Position numbers and translations under genes: made by a program | The notes under the pieces: generated by a model | The model's database searches: none | Seen by the model: the letters and a program-made list of their open reading frames with translations, nothing else | What the model was told of the DNA's origin: nothing | In this document: positions 25,004 to 36,849 of the stretch, in pieces | How positions within the stretch are numbered: position 1 is the stretch's first letter | How the letters are laid out: each line of letters starts with the position of its first letter | Assembly: GCF_026559675.1 (NCBI RefSeq) | Contig: NZ_CP092891.1 | Span: 1,240,001 to 1,304,000 of the forward strand | Reading direction: 5' to 3' | Length of the DNA stretch: 64,000 bases | Source: Microbacterium oxydans | Lineage (GTDB): Bacteria; Actinomycetota; Actinomycetes; Actinomycetales; Microbacteriaceae

Positions 25004-25875
25004 ACGCGAACACCACGACCGGGGCCAACGCGACGCCGGGGACGGCGCGGTTGGAGGCGCGGAATCTGGTGAAGGATTTCCATCTGCGTTCCGGTTTCCG
25101 CACCAGTGTCCTGCATGCGGTGAAGGATGTGTCGTTCACGATCGAGGCGGGGAAGACGGTCGCGTTGGTGGGGGAGTCGGGGTCGGGGAAGTCGACGATC
25201 GCGCGGATGTTGATGAAGTTGGAGACCCCGACCAGTGGGGAGATCCTGTTGGACGGGAAGGCGTCCGGGGTGCGGGGGCGGGCGTTGGAGGCGTATCGCG
25301 CGGATGTGCAGATGGTGTTCCAGGACCCGTTCGCGTCGTTGAACCCGTTCCACACGATCGTGCATCACCTGGAGCGTCCGATCCGTCTGCACCACCCGGA
25401 GCTGTCGCGTGCCCAGGTGCGTGAGCGTGCGATCGAGTTGCTGGAGCGGGTGCGGTTGAGTCCGGGGGAGTCGTTCGCGGAGCGGCGCCCGCACGAGTTG
25501 TCGGGCGGGCAGCGGCAGCGTGTCGCGATCGCCCGGGCCCTCGCGCCGGGGGCACGGTTCATCGTCGCCGACGAACCGGTATCGATGTTGGACGTGTCGA
25601 TCCGGTTGGGGGTGTTGAACCTGCTCGCGGACCTGCAACGCGAGGAGAACCTGGGCGTGTTGTACATCACGCATGATCTGGCCACGGCCCGGCATTTCTC
25701 CGATGAGATCATGGTGCTCTACAAGGGTGATGTCGTGGAGCGGGGTCCCGCGGACGAGGTCATCCTGAACCCGCAACACGAGTACACCAAGACCCTCCTC
25801 GGCGCCGCCCCGGAGCCCGACAACCTCGGCCGCCTCCGCGACGAAGTCCGCAACGAACTCGGCCTCACCCACTGA
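25000..25875 (+). CDS. Peptide ABC transporter ATPase, DppF type
   Basis: A 291-residue ATPase overlapping the DppD-type gene by ATGA. Walker A is GESGSGKST, the Q-loop MVFQDPFASLNPF, signature LSGGQRQR, Walker B FIVADEPVSMLD and H-loop ITHDLATA; the C-terminal PQHEYTKTLLGAAPEPD is the oligopeptide-ATPase tail. It pairs with the DppD-type subunit to energise uptake. The first two thirds share the TTG-rich codon bias of its neighbour (14 TTG leucines); the last 60-70 codons switch back to CTC/CTG, so the compositional boundary lies inside the gene near 25650-25750. Confidence 0.93.
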   Translation: MNANTTTGANATPGTARLEARNLVKDFHLRSGFRTSVLHAVKDVSFTIEAGKTVALVGESGSGKSTIARMLMKLETPTSGEILLDGKASGVRGRALEAYRADVQMVFQDPFASLNPFHTIVHHLERPIRLHHPELSRAQVRERAIELLERVRLSPGESFAERRPHELSGGQRQRVAIARALAPGARFIVADEPVSMLDVSIRLGVLNLLADLQREENLGVLYITHDLATARHFSDEIMVLYKGDVVERGPADEVILNPQHEYTKTLLGAAPEPDNLGRLRDEVRNELGLTH

Positions 25876-25889
25876 GGGTCCGTCTCTTC

Positions 25890-25950
25890 GCTCCCGTCGT
25901 CCTTCCGGCCGTCCGTGCATCACCGCCGCGGCAGGAAGGACGACGGGAGC
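25890..25950 (+). terminator. Long hairpin after the first peptide ABC operon
   Basis: Perfect 17-bp inverted repeat GCTCCCGTCGTCCTTCC (25890-25906) and its complement at 25934-25950, with a 27-base loop, directly after the DppF stop. It is followed by TTCGTCGT rather than a pure T-run. It probably ends or protects the operon transcript before the glycine riboswitch promoter. Confidence 0.75.
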
Positions 25951-25993
25951 TTCGTCGTGCGGGGCAGGACTCGGGAGCGGGGAGGGCACCCGC

Positions 25994-25999
25994 TAGACT
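25994..25999 (+). promoter_or_regulatory. -10 box for the glycine riboswitch transcript
   Basis: TAGACT at 25994-25999 puts the transcription start near 26006, just ahead of the first aptamer. No -35 box is obvious. Confidence 0.4.
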
Positions 26000-26032
26000 G
26001 AAGCCACAACTGAAGACAGGCCGAATGACCCA

Positions 26033-26296
26033 CGCGGGAGAGCCCCGGCGAACGCAGCCGGGCACCGAAGGAGCAAGCCTCCCCGCCAATCTCTCAGGTA
26101 CGCGTACCGCGCGGTTCCGGCCACTCTGAAAAGCGATTTCGAGCGAAGCAAGAAGTCGGGTTGGGCACGGTCGCTCCGGCGACCGGGTCGAAACCCGGTG
26201 AGACGAGTTCTGCGAGTCTCCACGTTCGTGATCCGCCGACGGTGAAAGCCCCGCCTCCGTGCACGGGCGAAGCTCTCAGGCCCATGACAGAGGGGG
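26033..26296 (+). promoter_or_regulatory. Tandem glycine riboswitch with a long inter-aptamer insertion
   Basis: Aptamer I (about 26033-26104) has GGAGAG, GCACCGAAGGAGCAA and AATCTCTCAGG. Aptamer II (about 26206-26296) has GTTCTGCGAG, CGGTGAAAGCC, GAAGCTCTCAGG and the closing GACAGAGGGG. Both are diagnostic of the glycine riboswitch, and gcvT follows. The two aptamers are normally separated by a short linker. Here about 100 bases intervene (26105-26205), holding two perfect 6-bp hairpins: GGTCGC/GCGACC (26169-26184) and CCGGGT/ACCCGG (26183-26198). A GCGGC/GCCGC hairpin at 26316-26328 may belong to the expression platform. Glycine binding is expected to turn on gcv expression. Confidence 0.88.
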
Positions 26297-26352
26297 AGTT
26301 CCGAGGAGCGGCGATGCCGCCGTTTCCACCCGCCACAGCCCGGGAGAACTCC

Positions 26353-27477
26353 ATGTCCGACCCTCGCTACACCCCGCTGCGCGAACGCCATGAGGCGCTC
26401 GGCGCGTCGTTCACCGATTTCGGCGGCTGGCAGATGCCGGTGCGCTACACGTCCGACCTCGCCGAGCACCATGCCGTGCGTCAGAGCGCCGGCATCTTCG
26501 ACATCTCGCACATGGCCGAGTTCACGGTCCGCGGTGAGGGCGCCGGTGCCTTCCTCGACTTCGCGCTGGCCGGCCGTCTCTCGGCCCTGGCGGTCGGCAA
26601 GGCGAAGTACTCGCTCCTGCTCGCCGAGTCCGGCGGAATCATCGACGACGTGATCGTCTACCGCCTGCAGGACGACGACTTCCTCATCATCTCCAACGCG
26701 GGCAACCGCGAGGCGGTCTCGGCCGCGCTGTCCGCACGCACCGACGGGTTCGACGTCGCCGTGCAGGACGTCTCCGACGACTACGCGCTCATCGCCGTGC
26801 AGGGGCCGCAGGCCGAGGCCATCCTCGCGGCGACCGACGCGATCACCGACGTGAGCGTCCCCTGGGCCGAGCAGAAGTACTACGCCTGGGCATCCGCGAA
26901 CTACGAGGGCAGGCCGCTGCTCCTCGCTCGCACCGGCTACACCGGTGAAGACGGCTTCGAGCTGCTCGTCGCGGCCGACGACGCCGCCCGGCTCTGGGAT
27001 GCACTGCTCGCCGCCGGCGACGCCCATGGCCTCGTTCCGGCCGGTCTCGCGGCCCGCGACACGCTTCGCCTCGAGGCGGGCATGCCGCTGTACGGCCATG
27101 AGCTGAGCCTCGACACCCGTCCGGCGCAGGCCGGGCTCGGGCGCGTCGTCGTGACGGCCAAGGAGCGCTTCGTCGGCAAGGAGGCTCTCGCCGCCGCGGA
27201 GGAGTCTGCCGCCGCCGCCGAAGCCCCGGTCCTGATCGGGCTGGTCGCCGAGGGCAAGCGCGCCGGACGCGCGGGATACGCCGTCGTCGACGAGGACGGC
27301 GAGCCCCTCGGTGAGATCACCAGCGGCGCCCTCAGCCCGACTCTCGGCCATCCGATCGCGATGGCCTACGTGCACCCTTCTTCCGCTGAGGAGGGAACCG
27401 CAGTATTCCTTGATGTGCGGGGGACCAGGATCCCCGCGACCGTGACCGCCCTGCCTTTCTACCGGAGGACCAAATGA
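26353..27477 (+). CDS. gcvT: Glycine cleavage system T protein (aminomethyltransferase)
   Basis: A 374-residue enzyme. ATG 26353 follows GGGAG at 26342-26346 after the riboswitch; the frame is open further upstream only because the riboswitch region lacks stops. T protein moves the methylene group from the aminomethyl-lipoyl H protein to tetrahydrofolate, releasing ammonia. The marks are [65 protein letters not shown] and [17 protein letters not shown] with the folate/acid residues. The length is normal. It overlaps gcvH by ATGA. Confidence 0.96.
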   Translation: MSDPRYTPLRERHEALGASFTDFGGWQMPVRYTSDLAEHHAVRQSAGIFDISHMAEFTVRGEGAGAFLDFALAGRLSALAVGKAKYSLLLAESGGIIDDVIVYRLQDDDFLIISNAGNREAVSAALSARTDGFDVAVQDVSDDYALIAVQGPQAEAILAATDAITDVSVPWAEQKYYAWASANYEGRPLLLARTGYTGEDGFELLVAADDAARLWDALLAAGDAHGLVPAGLAARDTLRLEAGMPLYGHELSLDTRPAQAGLGRVVVTAKERFVGKEALAAAEESAAAAEAPVLIGLVAEGKRAGRAGYAVVDEDGEPLGEITSGALSPTLGHPIAMAYVHPSSAEEGTAVFLDVRGTRIPATVTALPFYRRTK

Positions 27478-27851
27478 CCGATCTCGCCGCCCTCAGCTAC
27501 ACCGAAGAGCACGAGTGGATCGCCGCTGACGGCGACACCGTGACCATCGGCATCACCGACTACGCCGCAGAGAAGCTGGGCGACGTCGTGTTCGTCGAGC
27601 TCCCCGCCGTCGGCACCGAGGTCACCGCCGGCTCCGTCGTCGGCGAGATCGAGTCGACCAAGTCGGTCGGCGAGCTGTACGCCCCGGTCTCCGGCACCGT
27701 CGTCGCGATCAACGACGCCGCGGTCGACGACCCGTCGCTCGTGAACGCGGCGCCGTTCGAGGGCGGCTGGCTGCTCAAGGTCTCGGTCGCGGCCGGTGCG
27801 CTGGACGGACTTCTCGATCGCGACGCCTACGTCGCACTCACGGAGGGCTGA
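27474..27851 (+). CDS. gcvH: Glycine cleavage system H protein
   Basis: A 125-residue lipoyl carrier that shuttles the aminomethyl group between P, T and the dihydrolipoyl dehydrogenase. YTEEHEWI opens the protein, and [17 protein letters not shown] holds the lipoylated Lys in the second ESTKS position. [14 protein letters not shown] closes it. The gene starts within the gcvT stop codon, so the two are translationally coupled. No lipoate ligase or L protein is in the window; they must lie elsewhere. Confidence 0.97.
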   Translation: MTDLAALSYTEEHEWIAADGDTVTIGITDYAAEKLGDVVFVELPAVGTEVTAGSVVGEIESTKSVGELYAPVSGTVVAINDAAVDDPSLVNAAPFEGGWLLKVSVAAGALDGLLDRDAYVALTEG

Positions 27852-27858
27852 TCCACCC

Positions 27859-30759
<2,901 letters not shown>

Positions 30760-30778
30760 CCTGCGTGCGCATCTGAGC

Positions 30779-30818
30779 GGACGGTGCTGCGCTTCTGTTG
30801 AGAGGCGTCGCACCGTCC
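30779..30818 (+). terminator. Hairpin after gcvP
   Basis: GGACGGTGC (30779-30787) pairs with GCACCGTCC (30810-30818), with a 22-base loop and CGCTTTC after it. It lies 20 bases past the gcvP stop and probably ends the gcv operon. The remaining 160 bases to the next gene hold a possible -10 TACTCT near 30910 but no feature I can define better. Confidence 0.6.
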
Positions 30819-30979
30819 CGCTTTCGGCGGTGTTTCGCGGGTGTTACGGATGGTCACCACTCAGTAACGGTTCGTTAGCTGAGGACGGCGGGGGGAGGCC
30901 CGGCGGGTTACTCTCAGGTATCCCTGCCTGCGCGATGGTGCGCGGGTGGAACCATGTTCAAGTCCACAGGAGGACAAAA

Positions 30980-32626
30980 GTGAAGCGCAACAAGATCGCC
31001 CTCGCGGGCGTCGCGCTGTTCGCGATCGGCGCCATGGCGCTCGCGGGCTGCGCAAGTGGTTCTGGTGACAACGATGCTGACAAGCCCACCGGAGACGCTT
31101 CGGCAATCATCACCGCGAACGGGTCGGAGCCGGAGAACCCGCTGATCCCGACCAACACCAACGAGGTCGGTGGCGGCAAGATCCTCGACTCGATCTTCGC
31201 CGGACTCGCGTACTACGACGGCAAGGGCGCACTCGTCAACGACATGGCCGACGAGATCACGGTCGACAGCCCCACGCAGCTGACGGTCAAGCTCAAGAAG
31301 GACCAGAAGTTCACCGACGGCACCGACGTGCTGGCCGACAACTTCATCAAGGCCTGGAACTACGGCGCGCTCCTCTCGAACAAGCAGCTCAACCAGTCCT
31401 GGTTCAGCGACATCGTCGGCTTCAGCGACACCGAAGACGCCGAGCTCACCGGTCTGAAGAAGGTCGACGACCTCACCTTCACGATCGAGCTCACGACTCC
31501 CGTGGCCACGGACTTCGCGACCCGCCTCGGTTACTCCGCTTACTACCCGCTGCCCGACGTCGCCTTCGACGACATGGCCGCGTTCGGTGAGAACCCGATC
31601 GGAAACGGGCCCTACAAGCTCGACGGCGACGGTGCATGGCAGCACGACATCAGCATCGCGCTGGTCAAGAACGACGACTACCAGGGCAGCCGTGAGGTCG
31701 TCAACGGTGGTCTGACCGTCACCTTCTACACGTCGCTCGACGCCGCGTACGCCGACCTCCTCTCGGGTGAGCTCGACGTCCTCGACGCGATCCCCGACAC
31801 CTCGATCGCCACGTTCGAGGACGAGCTGGGCGACCGTGCCGTCAACCAGCCGGCCGCGATCTTCCAGTCGTTCACGATCGGCGAGCAGGTCGCGCACTTC
31901 TCCGGCGACGAGGGCAAGCTCCGTCGTGCGGCGCTGTCCATGGCGATCAACCGCGAAGAGATCACCGACAAGATCTTCAACGGCACCCGTACGCCGGCCA
32001 GCGACTTCACCTCCCCGGTGATCGACGGCTGGAGCGACGACCTCGCCGGAGCCGACGTGCTCACCTACAACCCTGACGAGGCGAAGAAGCTGTGGGCCGA
32101 GGCCGACGCGATCTCGCCGTGGTCCGGAACCTTCCAGATCGCGTACAACTCGGACAGCGCGCACCAGGCATGGGTCGACGCCGTGTCGAACTCCATCAAG
32201 AACACCCTCGGCATCGAGGCATCCGGAGCTCCCTTCGTGGACTTCGCGACGCTGCGCGCCGCGGTGAACGAGCGTGGTGCCGACGGCAAGCGCACGATCC
32301 AGACGGCGAACCGTTCGGGATGGCAGGCCGACTACCCGGGTCTGTACAACTTCCTGTTCCCGCTGTACTCGACCGGTGCGTCCTCGAACGACGGTGACTA
32401 CTCCAACGCCGACGTCGACAAGCTGCTGGCTGACGGTGCATCGGCGAGCGACCAGGCCGACGCGATCAAGGACTACCAGAAGGCTCAGGAGATCCTCCTC
32501 GAGGACCTCCCGGCCGTTCCGCTCTGGTACCAGAACGTGTCCGGTGGATTCGGCGAGTCGGTGGACAACGTCACCTTCGGCTGGAACTCCGTGCCGCTCT
32601 ACTACGAGATCACCAAGACGAAGTAG
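30980..32626 (+). CDS. Oligopeptide ABC transporter substrate-binding lipoprotein (SBP family 5)
   Basis: A 548-residue lipoprotein starting at GTG 30980 with AGGAGG at 30968-30973; an in-frame start at 30830 would prepend non-coding sequence. Lipobox LAGC puts the modified Cys at residue 24, followed by an Asp/Gly linker. Family-5 marks are NPLIPTNTNEVGGGKILDSIFAGL, TDGTDVLADNFIKAWNY, IGNGPYKL, LRRAALSMAINREEIT and PAVPLWYQN. The pattern GGGKILDSIF...LFPLYSTG resembles OppA-type peptide receptors of Gram-positives. It leads a second complete peptide importer in this window. Confidence 0.93.
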   Translation: MKRNKIALAGVALFAIGAMALAGCASGSGDNDADKPTGDASAIITANGSEPENPLIPTNTNEVGGGKILDSIFAGLAYYDGKGALVNDMADEITVDSPTQLTVKLKKDQKFTDGTDVLADNFIKAWNYGALLSNKQLNQSWFSDIVGFSDTEDAELTGLKKVDDLTFTIELTTPVATDFATRLGYSAYYPLPDVAFDDMAAFGENPIGNGPYKLDGDGAWQHDISIALVKNDDYQGSREVVNGGLTVTFYTSLDAAYADLLSGELDVLDAIPDTSIATFEDELGDRAVNQPAAIFQSFTIGEQVAHFSGDEGKLRRAALSMAINREEITDKIFNGTRTPASDFTSPVIDGWSDDLAGADVLTYNPDEAKKLWAEADAISPWSGTFQIAYNSDSAHQAWVDAVSNSIKNTLGIEASGAPFVDFATLRAAVNERGADGKRTIQTANRSGWQADYPGLYNFLFPLYSTGASSNDGDYSNADVDKLLADGASASDQADAIKDYQKAQEILLEDLPAVPLWYQNVSGGFGESVDNVTFGWNSVPLYYEITKTK

Positions 32627-32642
32627 TCCCCATGGGAGACTG

Positions 32643-32683
32643 AGCTGCGAGGCGGCGACGGATCACGTCGTCGCCTCGCAGCT
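32643..32683 (+). repeat. Strong intercistronic hairpin between receptor and permease genes
   Basis: AGCTGCGAGGCG plus GCGACG (32643-32660), loop GATCA, and the complement at 32666-32683 pair with 17 of 18 matches. It sits 17 bases after the receptor stop and 39 before the permease ATG. Such a stem usually protects the 3' end of a receptor mRNA or causes partial termination, giving more receptor than permease. Confidence 0.7.
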
Positions 32684-32721
32684 GTGTCCCGTGGGAACGT
32701 CACCTCCATGAAAGGAGAGGG

Positions 32722-33651
32722 ATGTTCTCGTACATCATCCGACGACTGCTGCAGCTGATCCCCGTGTTCTTCGGGGCCACTCTGCTGATCTACGCACTCG
32801 TCTTCCTCATGCCGGGCGACCCCATCGCGGCGTTGTTCGGCGACAAGCCACCTTCCCCGGCGCTGCTCGAAGCGATCCGCGCCCAGTACCACCTAGACCA
32901 GCCGTTCCTGGTGCAGTACTACTACTACATCCTCGGTGTGTTCCAGGGTGATATGGGTACGACGTTCTCGGGCCAGTCCGTGAACGAGGTGCTCGCCCGC
33001 ACCCTTCCGGTCACCGGCCGCCTGGCGATCATGGCGATCGGCATCGAGTTCCTCCTCGCGATCGTCGTGGGCACGTTCTCGGCGCTGCGCAAGGGCAAGC
33101 TGTTCGACAACGGGTCGCTCGTCGTCTCGCTGGTCTTCCTGTCGATGCCCATCTTCGTGGTCGCGTTCCTGGCGCAGTACTTCCTCGCGATCAAACTCGG
33201 GTGGTTCCGTGCCACCGTCGGCGGTCAGAACGACTGGAACGATCTGTGGCTGCCGGCGATCGTGCTCGGCCTGAGCCTGTTCGCGACGAGTATGCGTCTG
33301 ATGCGAGGGTCCGTGCTCGACACGCTGAACCAGGACTGGGTGCGCACGGCGTACAGCAAGGGGCTCTCGCGTGGTCGCGTGATCCCCGTGCACGTCCTGC
33401 GCAACTCCCTCATCCCCGTGATCACCAACTCCGCGACGAACTTCGGCGTGCTGCTGGTGGGGGCGACGGTGACGGAGTTCATCTTCAACATCCCCGGCGT
33501 GGGAAACACCCTGTTCCACGCGACGCTGAAGCACGAGGGGCCGACCATCGTGTCGTTCGTGACGGTGTTCGTGATCATCTACGTTCTCGTCAACCTGCTC
33601 GTGGACCTGCTCTACGGACTGCTCGACCCGAGGATTCGCTATGTCAGTTGA
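32722..33651 (+). CDS. Oligopeptide ABC transporter permease, OppB type
   Basis: A 309-residue permease starting at ATG 32722 with AAAGGAGAGGG upstream. MFSYIIRRLLQLIPVFFGATLLIY is the standard first helix, then MPGDPIAALFG, and the EAA loop DWVRTAYSKGLSRGRVIPVHVLRN at about 206-228. About six helices. Its 3' end overlaps the next permease by 11 bases, so it is tightly coupled. Confidence 0.94.
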   Translation: MFSYIIRRLLQLIPVFFGATLLIYALVFLMPGDPIAALFGDKPPSPALLEAIRAQYHLDQPFLVQYYYYILGVFQGDMGTTFSGQSVNEVLARTLPVTGRLAIMAIGIEFLLAIVVGTFSALRKGKLFDNGSLVVSLVFLSMPIFVVAFLAQYFLAIKLGWFRATVGGQNDWNDLWLPAIVLGLSLFATSMRLMRGSVLDTLNQDWVRTAYSKGLSRGRVIPVHVLRNSLIPVITNSATNFGVLLVGATVTEFIFNIPGVGNTLFHATLKHEGPTIVSFVTVFVIIYVLVNLLVDLLYGLLDPRIRYVS

Positions 33652-34594
33652 AAAGCCAGATCACTTCGTCGCCCCGGTGACGCAGACGCCTCTCAAGACC
33701 GATGCGGTCGTCGTGTCGGGAAAGCCCGCCAGCCTCTGGCGTGACGGCTGGCACGACCTGCGCCGTCGGCCCATGTTCTGGATCTCCCTGGTGATCATCG
33801 CGATCGTCGTGCTCATGTCGGTCTGGCCCACGCTGTTCACCCAGACGCCGCCGAACAACGGATGCGAGCTCGCGAACTCGAACGGCGGCCCCGCACCGGG
33901 TCACCCGCTCGGCTTCACGTTCCAGGGCTGCGACATCTACTCCCGCATCGTCTGGGGTGCCCGCAGCTCGCTGAGCGTCGGACTGATCTCGACGATCATC
34001 GGATCGGGCATCGGCCTGGTCATGGGCGCCCTCGCCGGCTACTACGGCGGATGGGTCGACGCTGTGCTCTCGCGCATCGGCGACATCTTCTTCTCCATCC
34101 CCTACGTGCTCGCCGCCGTGGTCGTCATGACCGTGTACTCGGACTTCCGCAACGTCTTCACCCTCTCGCTCGCCATCGGCGGGTTCGCGTGGGCATCGAC
34201 GGCACGCGTCGTCCGCGCCGAGATCCTGCGGGTGCGTCAGGCGGAGTTCGTGACCGCATCGAGCTCGCTCGGTCTCTCGCGTTTCCGCACGCTGCTCTCG
34301 CACGTGATCCCCAACGCGATCGCCCCGCTGCTCGTCCTCGCGACGCTCGCGCTGGCCGGCGCGATCGTCGCCGAAGCGACTCTGACCTTCCTCGGAGTCG
34401 GGCTCGGCGGCGGCGCGAGCGGTGACGTGATGTCCTGGGGCAAGGACATCAGCGATGCGCAGACCTCTCTGCGCATCGCGCCCATGTCGCTCATCTATCC
34501 CTCGATCGCGCTCACCGTCACGGTGCTCGCGTTCATCATGCTGGGCGAGCTCATCCGAGACGCTCTCGACCCGAAGGCGAGGGCGCAGCGATGA
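33641..34594 (+). CDS. Oligopeptide ABC transporter permease, OppC type
   Basis: A 317-residue permease starting at ATG 33641 within the end of the OppB-type gene. A soluble arm of about 45 residues precedes the first helix (FWISLVIIAIVVLMSVWP). LGFTFQGCDIYSRIVWGARSSL is the typical periplasmic segment and EFVTASSSLGLSRFRTLLSHVIPN the EAA loop. It ends ATGA into the ATPase gene. Together with the OppB-type subunit it forms the channel. Confidence 0.94.
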   Translation: MSVEKPDHFVAPVTQTPLKTDAVVVSGKPASLWRDGWHDLRRRPMFWISLVIIAIVVLMSVWPTLFTQTPPNNGCELANSNGGPAPGHPLGFTFQGCDIYSRIVWGARSSLSVGLISTIIGSGIGLVMGALAGYYGGWVDAVLSRIGDIFFSIPYVLAAVVVMTVYSDFRNVFTLSLAIGGFAWASTARVVRAEILRVRQAEFVTASSSLGLSRFRTLLSHVIPNAIAPLLVLATLALAGAIVAEATLTFLGVGLGGGASGDVMSWGKDISDAQTSLRIAPMSLIYPSIALTVTVLAFIMLGELIRDALDPKARAQR

Positions 34595-36273
34595 GCGATC
34601 GCGCACAACGACCCACCGAGCCGATCCTGAGCGTGCGCGACCTGCGGGTCGCGTTCCGTGGCCAGGGCGGCGAGCGTGAGGTCCTGCACGGGGTGAGCTT
34701 CGACGTCCACGCCGGAGAGACCGTCGCGATCGTGGGGGAGTCGGGTTCCGGCAAGTCGACGACCGCTGCGGCGATCATCAACCTGCTGCCCGGCACCGGA
34801 AAGGTCACCGGCGGCAGCATCACCCTCGAGGGGCGTGAGCTCACGACGCTCGCCCGCCACGAGATCGAGGACGTCCGCGGAAAGGACATCGGCTTCGTCC
34901 CGCAGGACCCCATGGCCAGCCTCAACCCGGTCTGGTCGATCGGGTTCCAGGTGAAGGAGGCGGTCCGTGCGAACGGCCTCGCCTCGGGCCGTGGACACGT
35001 GCGGGACAGGGCCGTCGAGGTCCTGAAGCAGGCCGGCCTCGCCGACGCCGACCGGCGCCTGCACCAGTACCCGCACCAGTTCTCGGGCGGCATGCGTCAG
35101 CGAGCGCTCATCGGCATCGGCCTCGCGGCCGATCCGAAGCTGCTCATCGCCGACGAGCCGACCAGCGCGCTGGACGTGACGGTGCAGCGGGTCATCCTCG
35201 ATCACATGGCCTCGCTGACGCGGGACCGTGGCACCGCGGTGCTCCTCATCACGCACGACCTGGGCCTCGCCGCCGAGCGTGCGGAGAAGATCATCGTGAT
35301 GAACGGTGGCGACATCGTCGAGGCGGGCCCCAGCCGAGCGATCCTCGAGAATCCCCAGCATCCGTACACGAAGCGACTGGTCGGCGCCGCGCCGAGCATC
35401 GCCTCGCAGCGGATTCAGGCGATCGTCGAGGACCGGGGAGTCAAGACCGCCGAGGAACTGGCCGACACCGCACCGACCGTGCGGGTGGCGGGACTCACGA
35501 AGGACTATCGGATCCGCCAGGGGAACTTCCGCAGTGAGGCTTTCCGAGCGGTCGACGACGTGTCGTTCGAGATCCCGCGGGGCAAGACGCTCGCGCTGGT
35601 CGGCGAGTCGGGTTCCGGCAAGTCGACCGTCGCCAAGATGCTGCTCAAGCTCGAGGAGCCCACATCCGGGCTCATCGAGATCGACGGCAAGGACGTCTCG
35701 CACCTCTCGGCCGCTCAGGCGTTCGGACTGCGGCGGCGCATGCAGCCCGTGTTCCAGGACCCCTACGGGTCGATGGATCCGATGCGCAACATCGGCAACA
35801 CGATCGCGGAGCCCCTGAACATCCACCGCATCGGCGACCAGACGTCGCGGCGCGAGCGGGTGCTCGAGCTCCTCGACCAGGTGTCGCTGCCCCGTGATCT
35901 CTCGACGCGGTATCCCAACGAACTGTCCGGTGGACAGCGGCAGCGTGTCGCCATCGCGCGCGCGCTGGCGCTCAAGCCCGACATCGTGGTGCTCGACGAG
36001 GCGGTCTCGGCGCTGGACGTGCTGGTGCAGGATCAGATCCTCAAGCTGCTCGCCGAGCTGCAGTCGGAGCTCGATCTCACGTACCTGTTCATCACTCACG
36101 ACCTCGCGGTCGTGCGCGTGTCCAGCGACTTCGTCTGCGTCATGGAGCACGGCAAGCTCGTCGAGCAGGGGACCGTCGACGAGATCTTCGCGAACCCGCA
36201 GCAGGAGTACACGGATCGCCTGCTCAAGGCGATCCCGGGTGTCACCATCCCCCTGGGCGGCGCCGGATCGTGA
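34591..36273 (+). CDS. Fused double-ATPase subunit of the oligopeptide transporter (OppD-OppF)
   Basis: A 560-residue protein with two complete ABC ATPase domains of the oligopeptide family, so one gene replaces oppD and oppF. Domain 1 (about 8-265): Walker A GESGSGKST, signature FSGGMRQR, Walker B IADEPTSALD. Domain 2 (about 295-545): Walker A GESGSGKST, signature LSGGQRQR, Walker B VLDEAVSALD. Each ends with the peptide-ATPase tail (PQHPYTKRLVGAAP and PQQEYTDRLLKAIP). The first importer has separate ATPases, so the two systems arose from different lineages. GTGA at 36270-36273 couples it to the following gene. Confidence 0.94.
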   Translation: MSDRAQRPTEPILSVRDLRVAFRGQGGEREVLHGVSFDVHAGETVAIVGESGSGKSTTAAAIINLLPGTGKVTGGSITLEGRELTTLARHEIEDVRGKDIGFVPQDPMASLNPVWSIGFQVKEAVRANGLASGRGHVRDRAVEVLKQAGLADADRRLHQYPHQFSGGMRQRALIGIGLAADPKLLIADEPTSALDVTVQRVILDHMASLTRDRGTAVLLITHDLGLAAERAEKIIVMNGGDIVEAGPSRAILENPQHPYTKRLVGAAPSIASQRIQAIVEDRGVKTAEELADTAPTVRVAGLTKDYRIRQGNFRSEAFRAVDDVSFEIPRGKTLALVGESGSGKSTVAKMLLKLEEPTSGLIEIDGKDVSHLSAAQAFGLRRRMQPVFQDPYGSMDPMRNIGNTIAEPLNIHRIGDQTSRRERVLELLDQVSLPRDLSTRYPNELSGGQRQRVAIARALALKPDIVVLDEAVSALDVLVQDQILKLLAELQSELDLTYLFITHDLAVVRVSSDFVCVMEHGKLVEQGTVDEIFANPQQEYTDRLLKAIPGVTIPLGGAGS

Positions 36274-36839
36274 CGGCAGCACCCACACCCGAGGGCGCAC
36301 GGACTCTCCGTGCGCCCTCGGGCGTCATCACCATCGTCCTGACCGGCCTGCTGGCGCTGTTCCTCCTCGGAGACGCCGTTGTCCGCGGCGGCTGGGAGCA
36401 GATGCTGCTCCTCGCGCCGTGGGTGCTGCTCGGCCTCTGGTGCATCTACGAACTGAGCTTCGTCTCGTATGTACGCGTCGACGGCGAGGGAGCGGTGGTC
36501 CAGAACCTGCTGCGCCGCACGTCGTTCGGCTGGAGCCGGGTACGCGACATCGACATGCGGTGGCAGCTCGTCTTCTCCCTCGAGGACGGCACCGACATCA
36601 GCTGTTTCGGCGGCCCCGCCCATGCGCGTCAGCGGCGGAGCCGCATGCGTCAGGACGATGAGCAGAAGGCGCCGGCCGGTCTCGCGGATCTCACGGACAT
36701 CCGCGATCGCTGGCAGAGCGCGGGCGCCGCGGCGACCGCGGAGATCCGTCGCTCGTGGGACGCGCGCGCCCTGATCGCTCTCGCCGTGATCATCGTCTGG
36801 GCGGCGATCTCCGTGCTGCTCGTCGCGAACGCGAGCTGA
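36270..36839 (+). CDS. PH-domain-like small membrane protein
   Basis: A 189-residue protein starting at GTG 36270 within the stop of the ATPase gene. Two adjacent helices (about 19-39 and 45-65) are followed by a beta-rich region (SFVSYVRVDGEGAVVQNLLRRTSFGWSRVRDIDMRWQLVFSLEDGTDISCFGG) that fits a bacterial PH domain, then a helical linker and a C-terminal helix (LIALAVIIVWAAISVLLVA). The layout matches actinobacterial PH-domain membrane proteins of unknown role. Position in the peptide-uptake operon is probably chance coupling rather than evidence for transport. Confidence 0.8.
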   Translation: MTAAPTPEGARTLRAPSGVITIVLTGLLALFLLGDAVVRGGWEQMLLLAPWVLLGLWCIYELSFVSYVRVDGEGAVVQNLLRRTSFGWSRVRDIDMRWQLVFSLEDGTDISCFGGPAHARQRRSRMRQDDEQKAPAGLADLTDIRDRWQSAGAAATAEIRRSWDARALIALAVIIVWAAISVLLVANAS

Positions 36840-36849
36840 GCCGCTCGGC

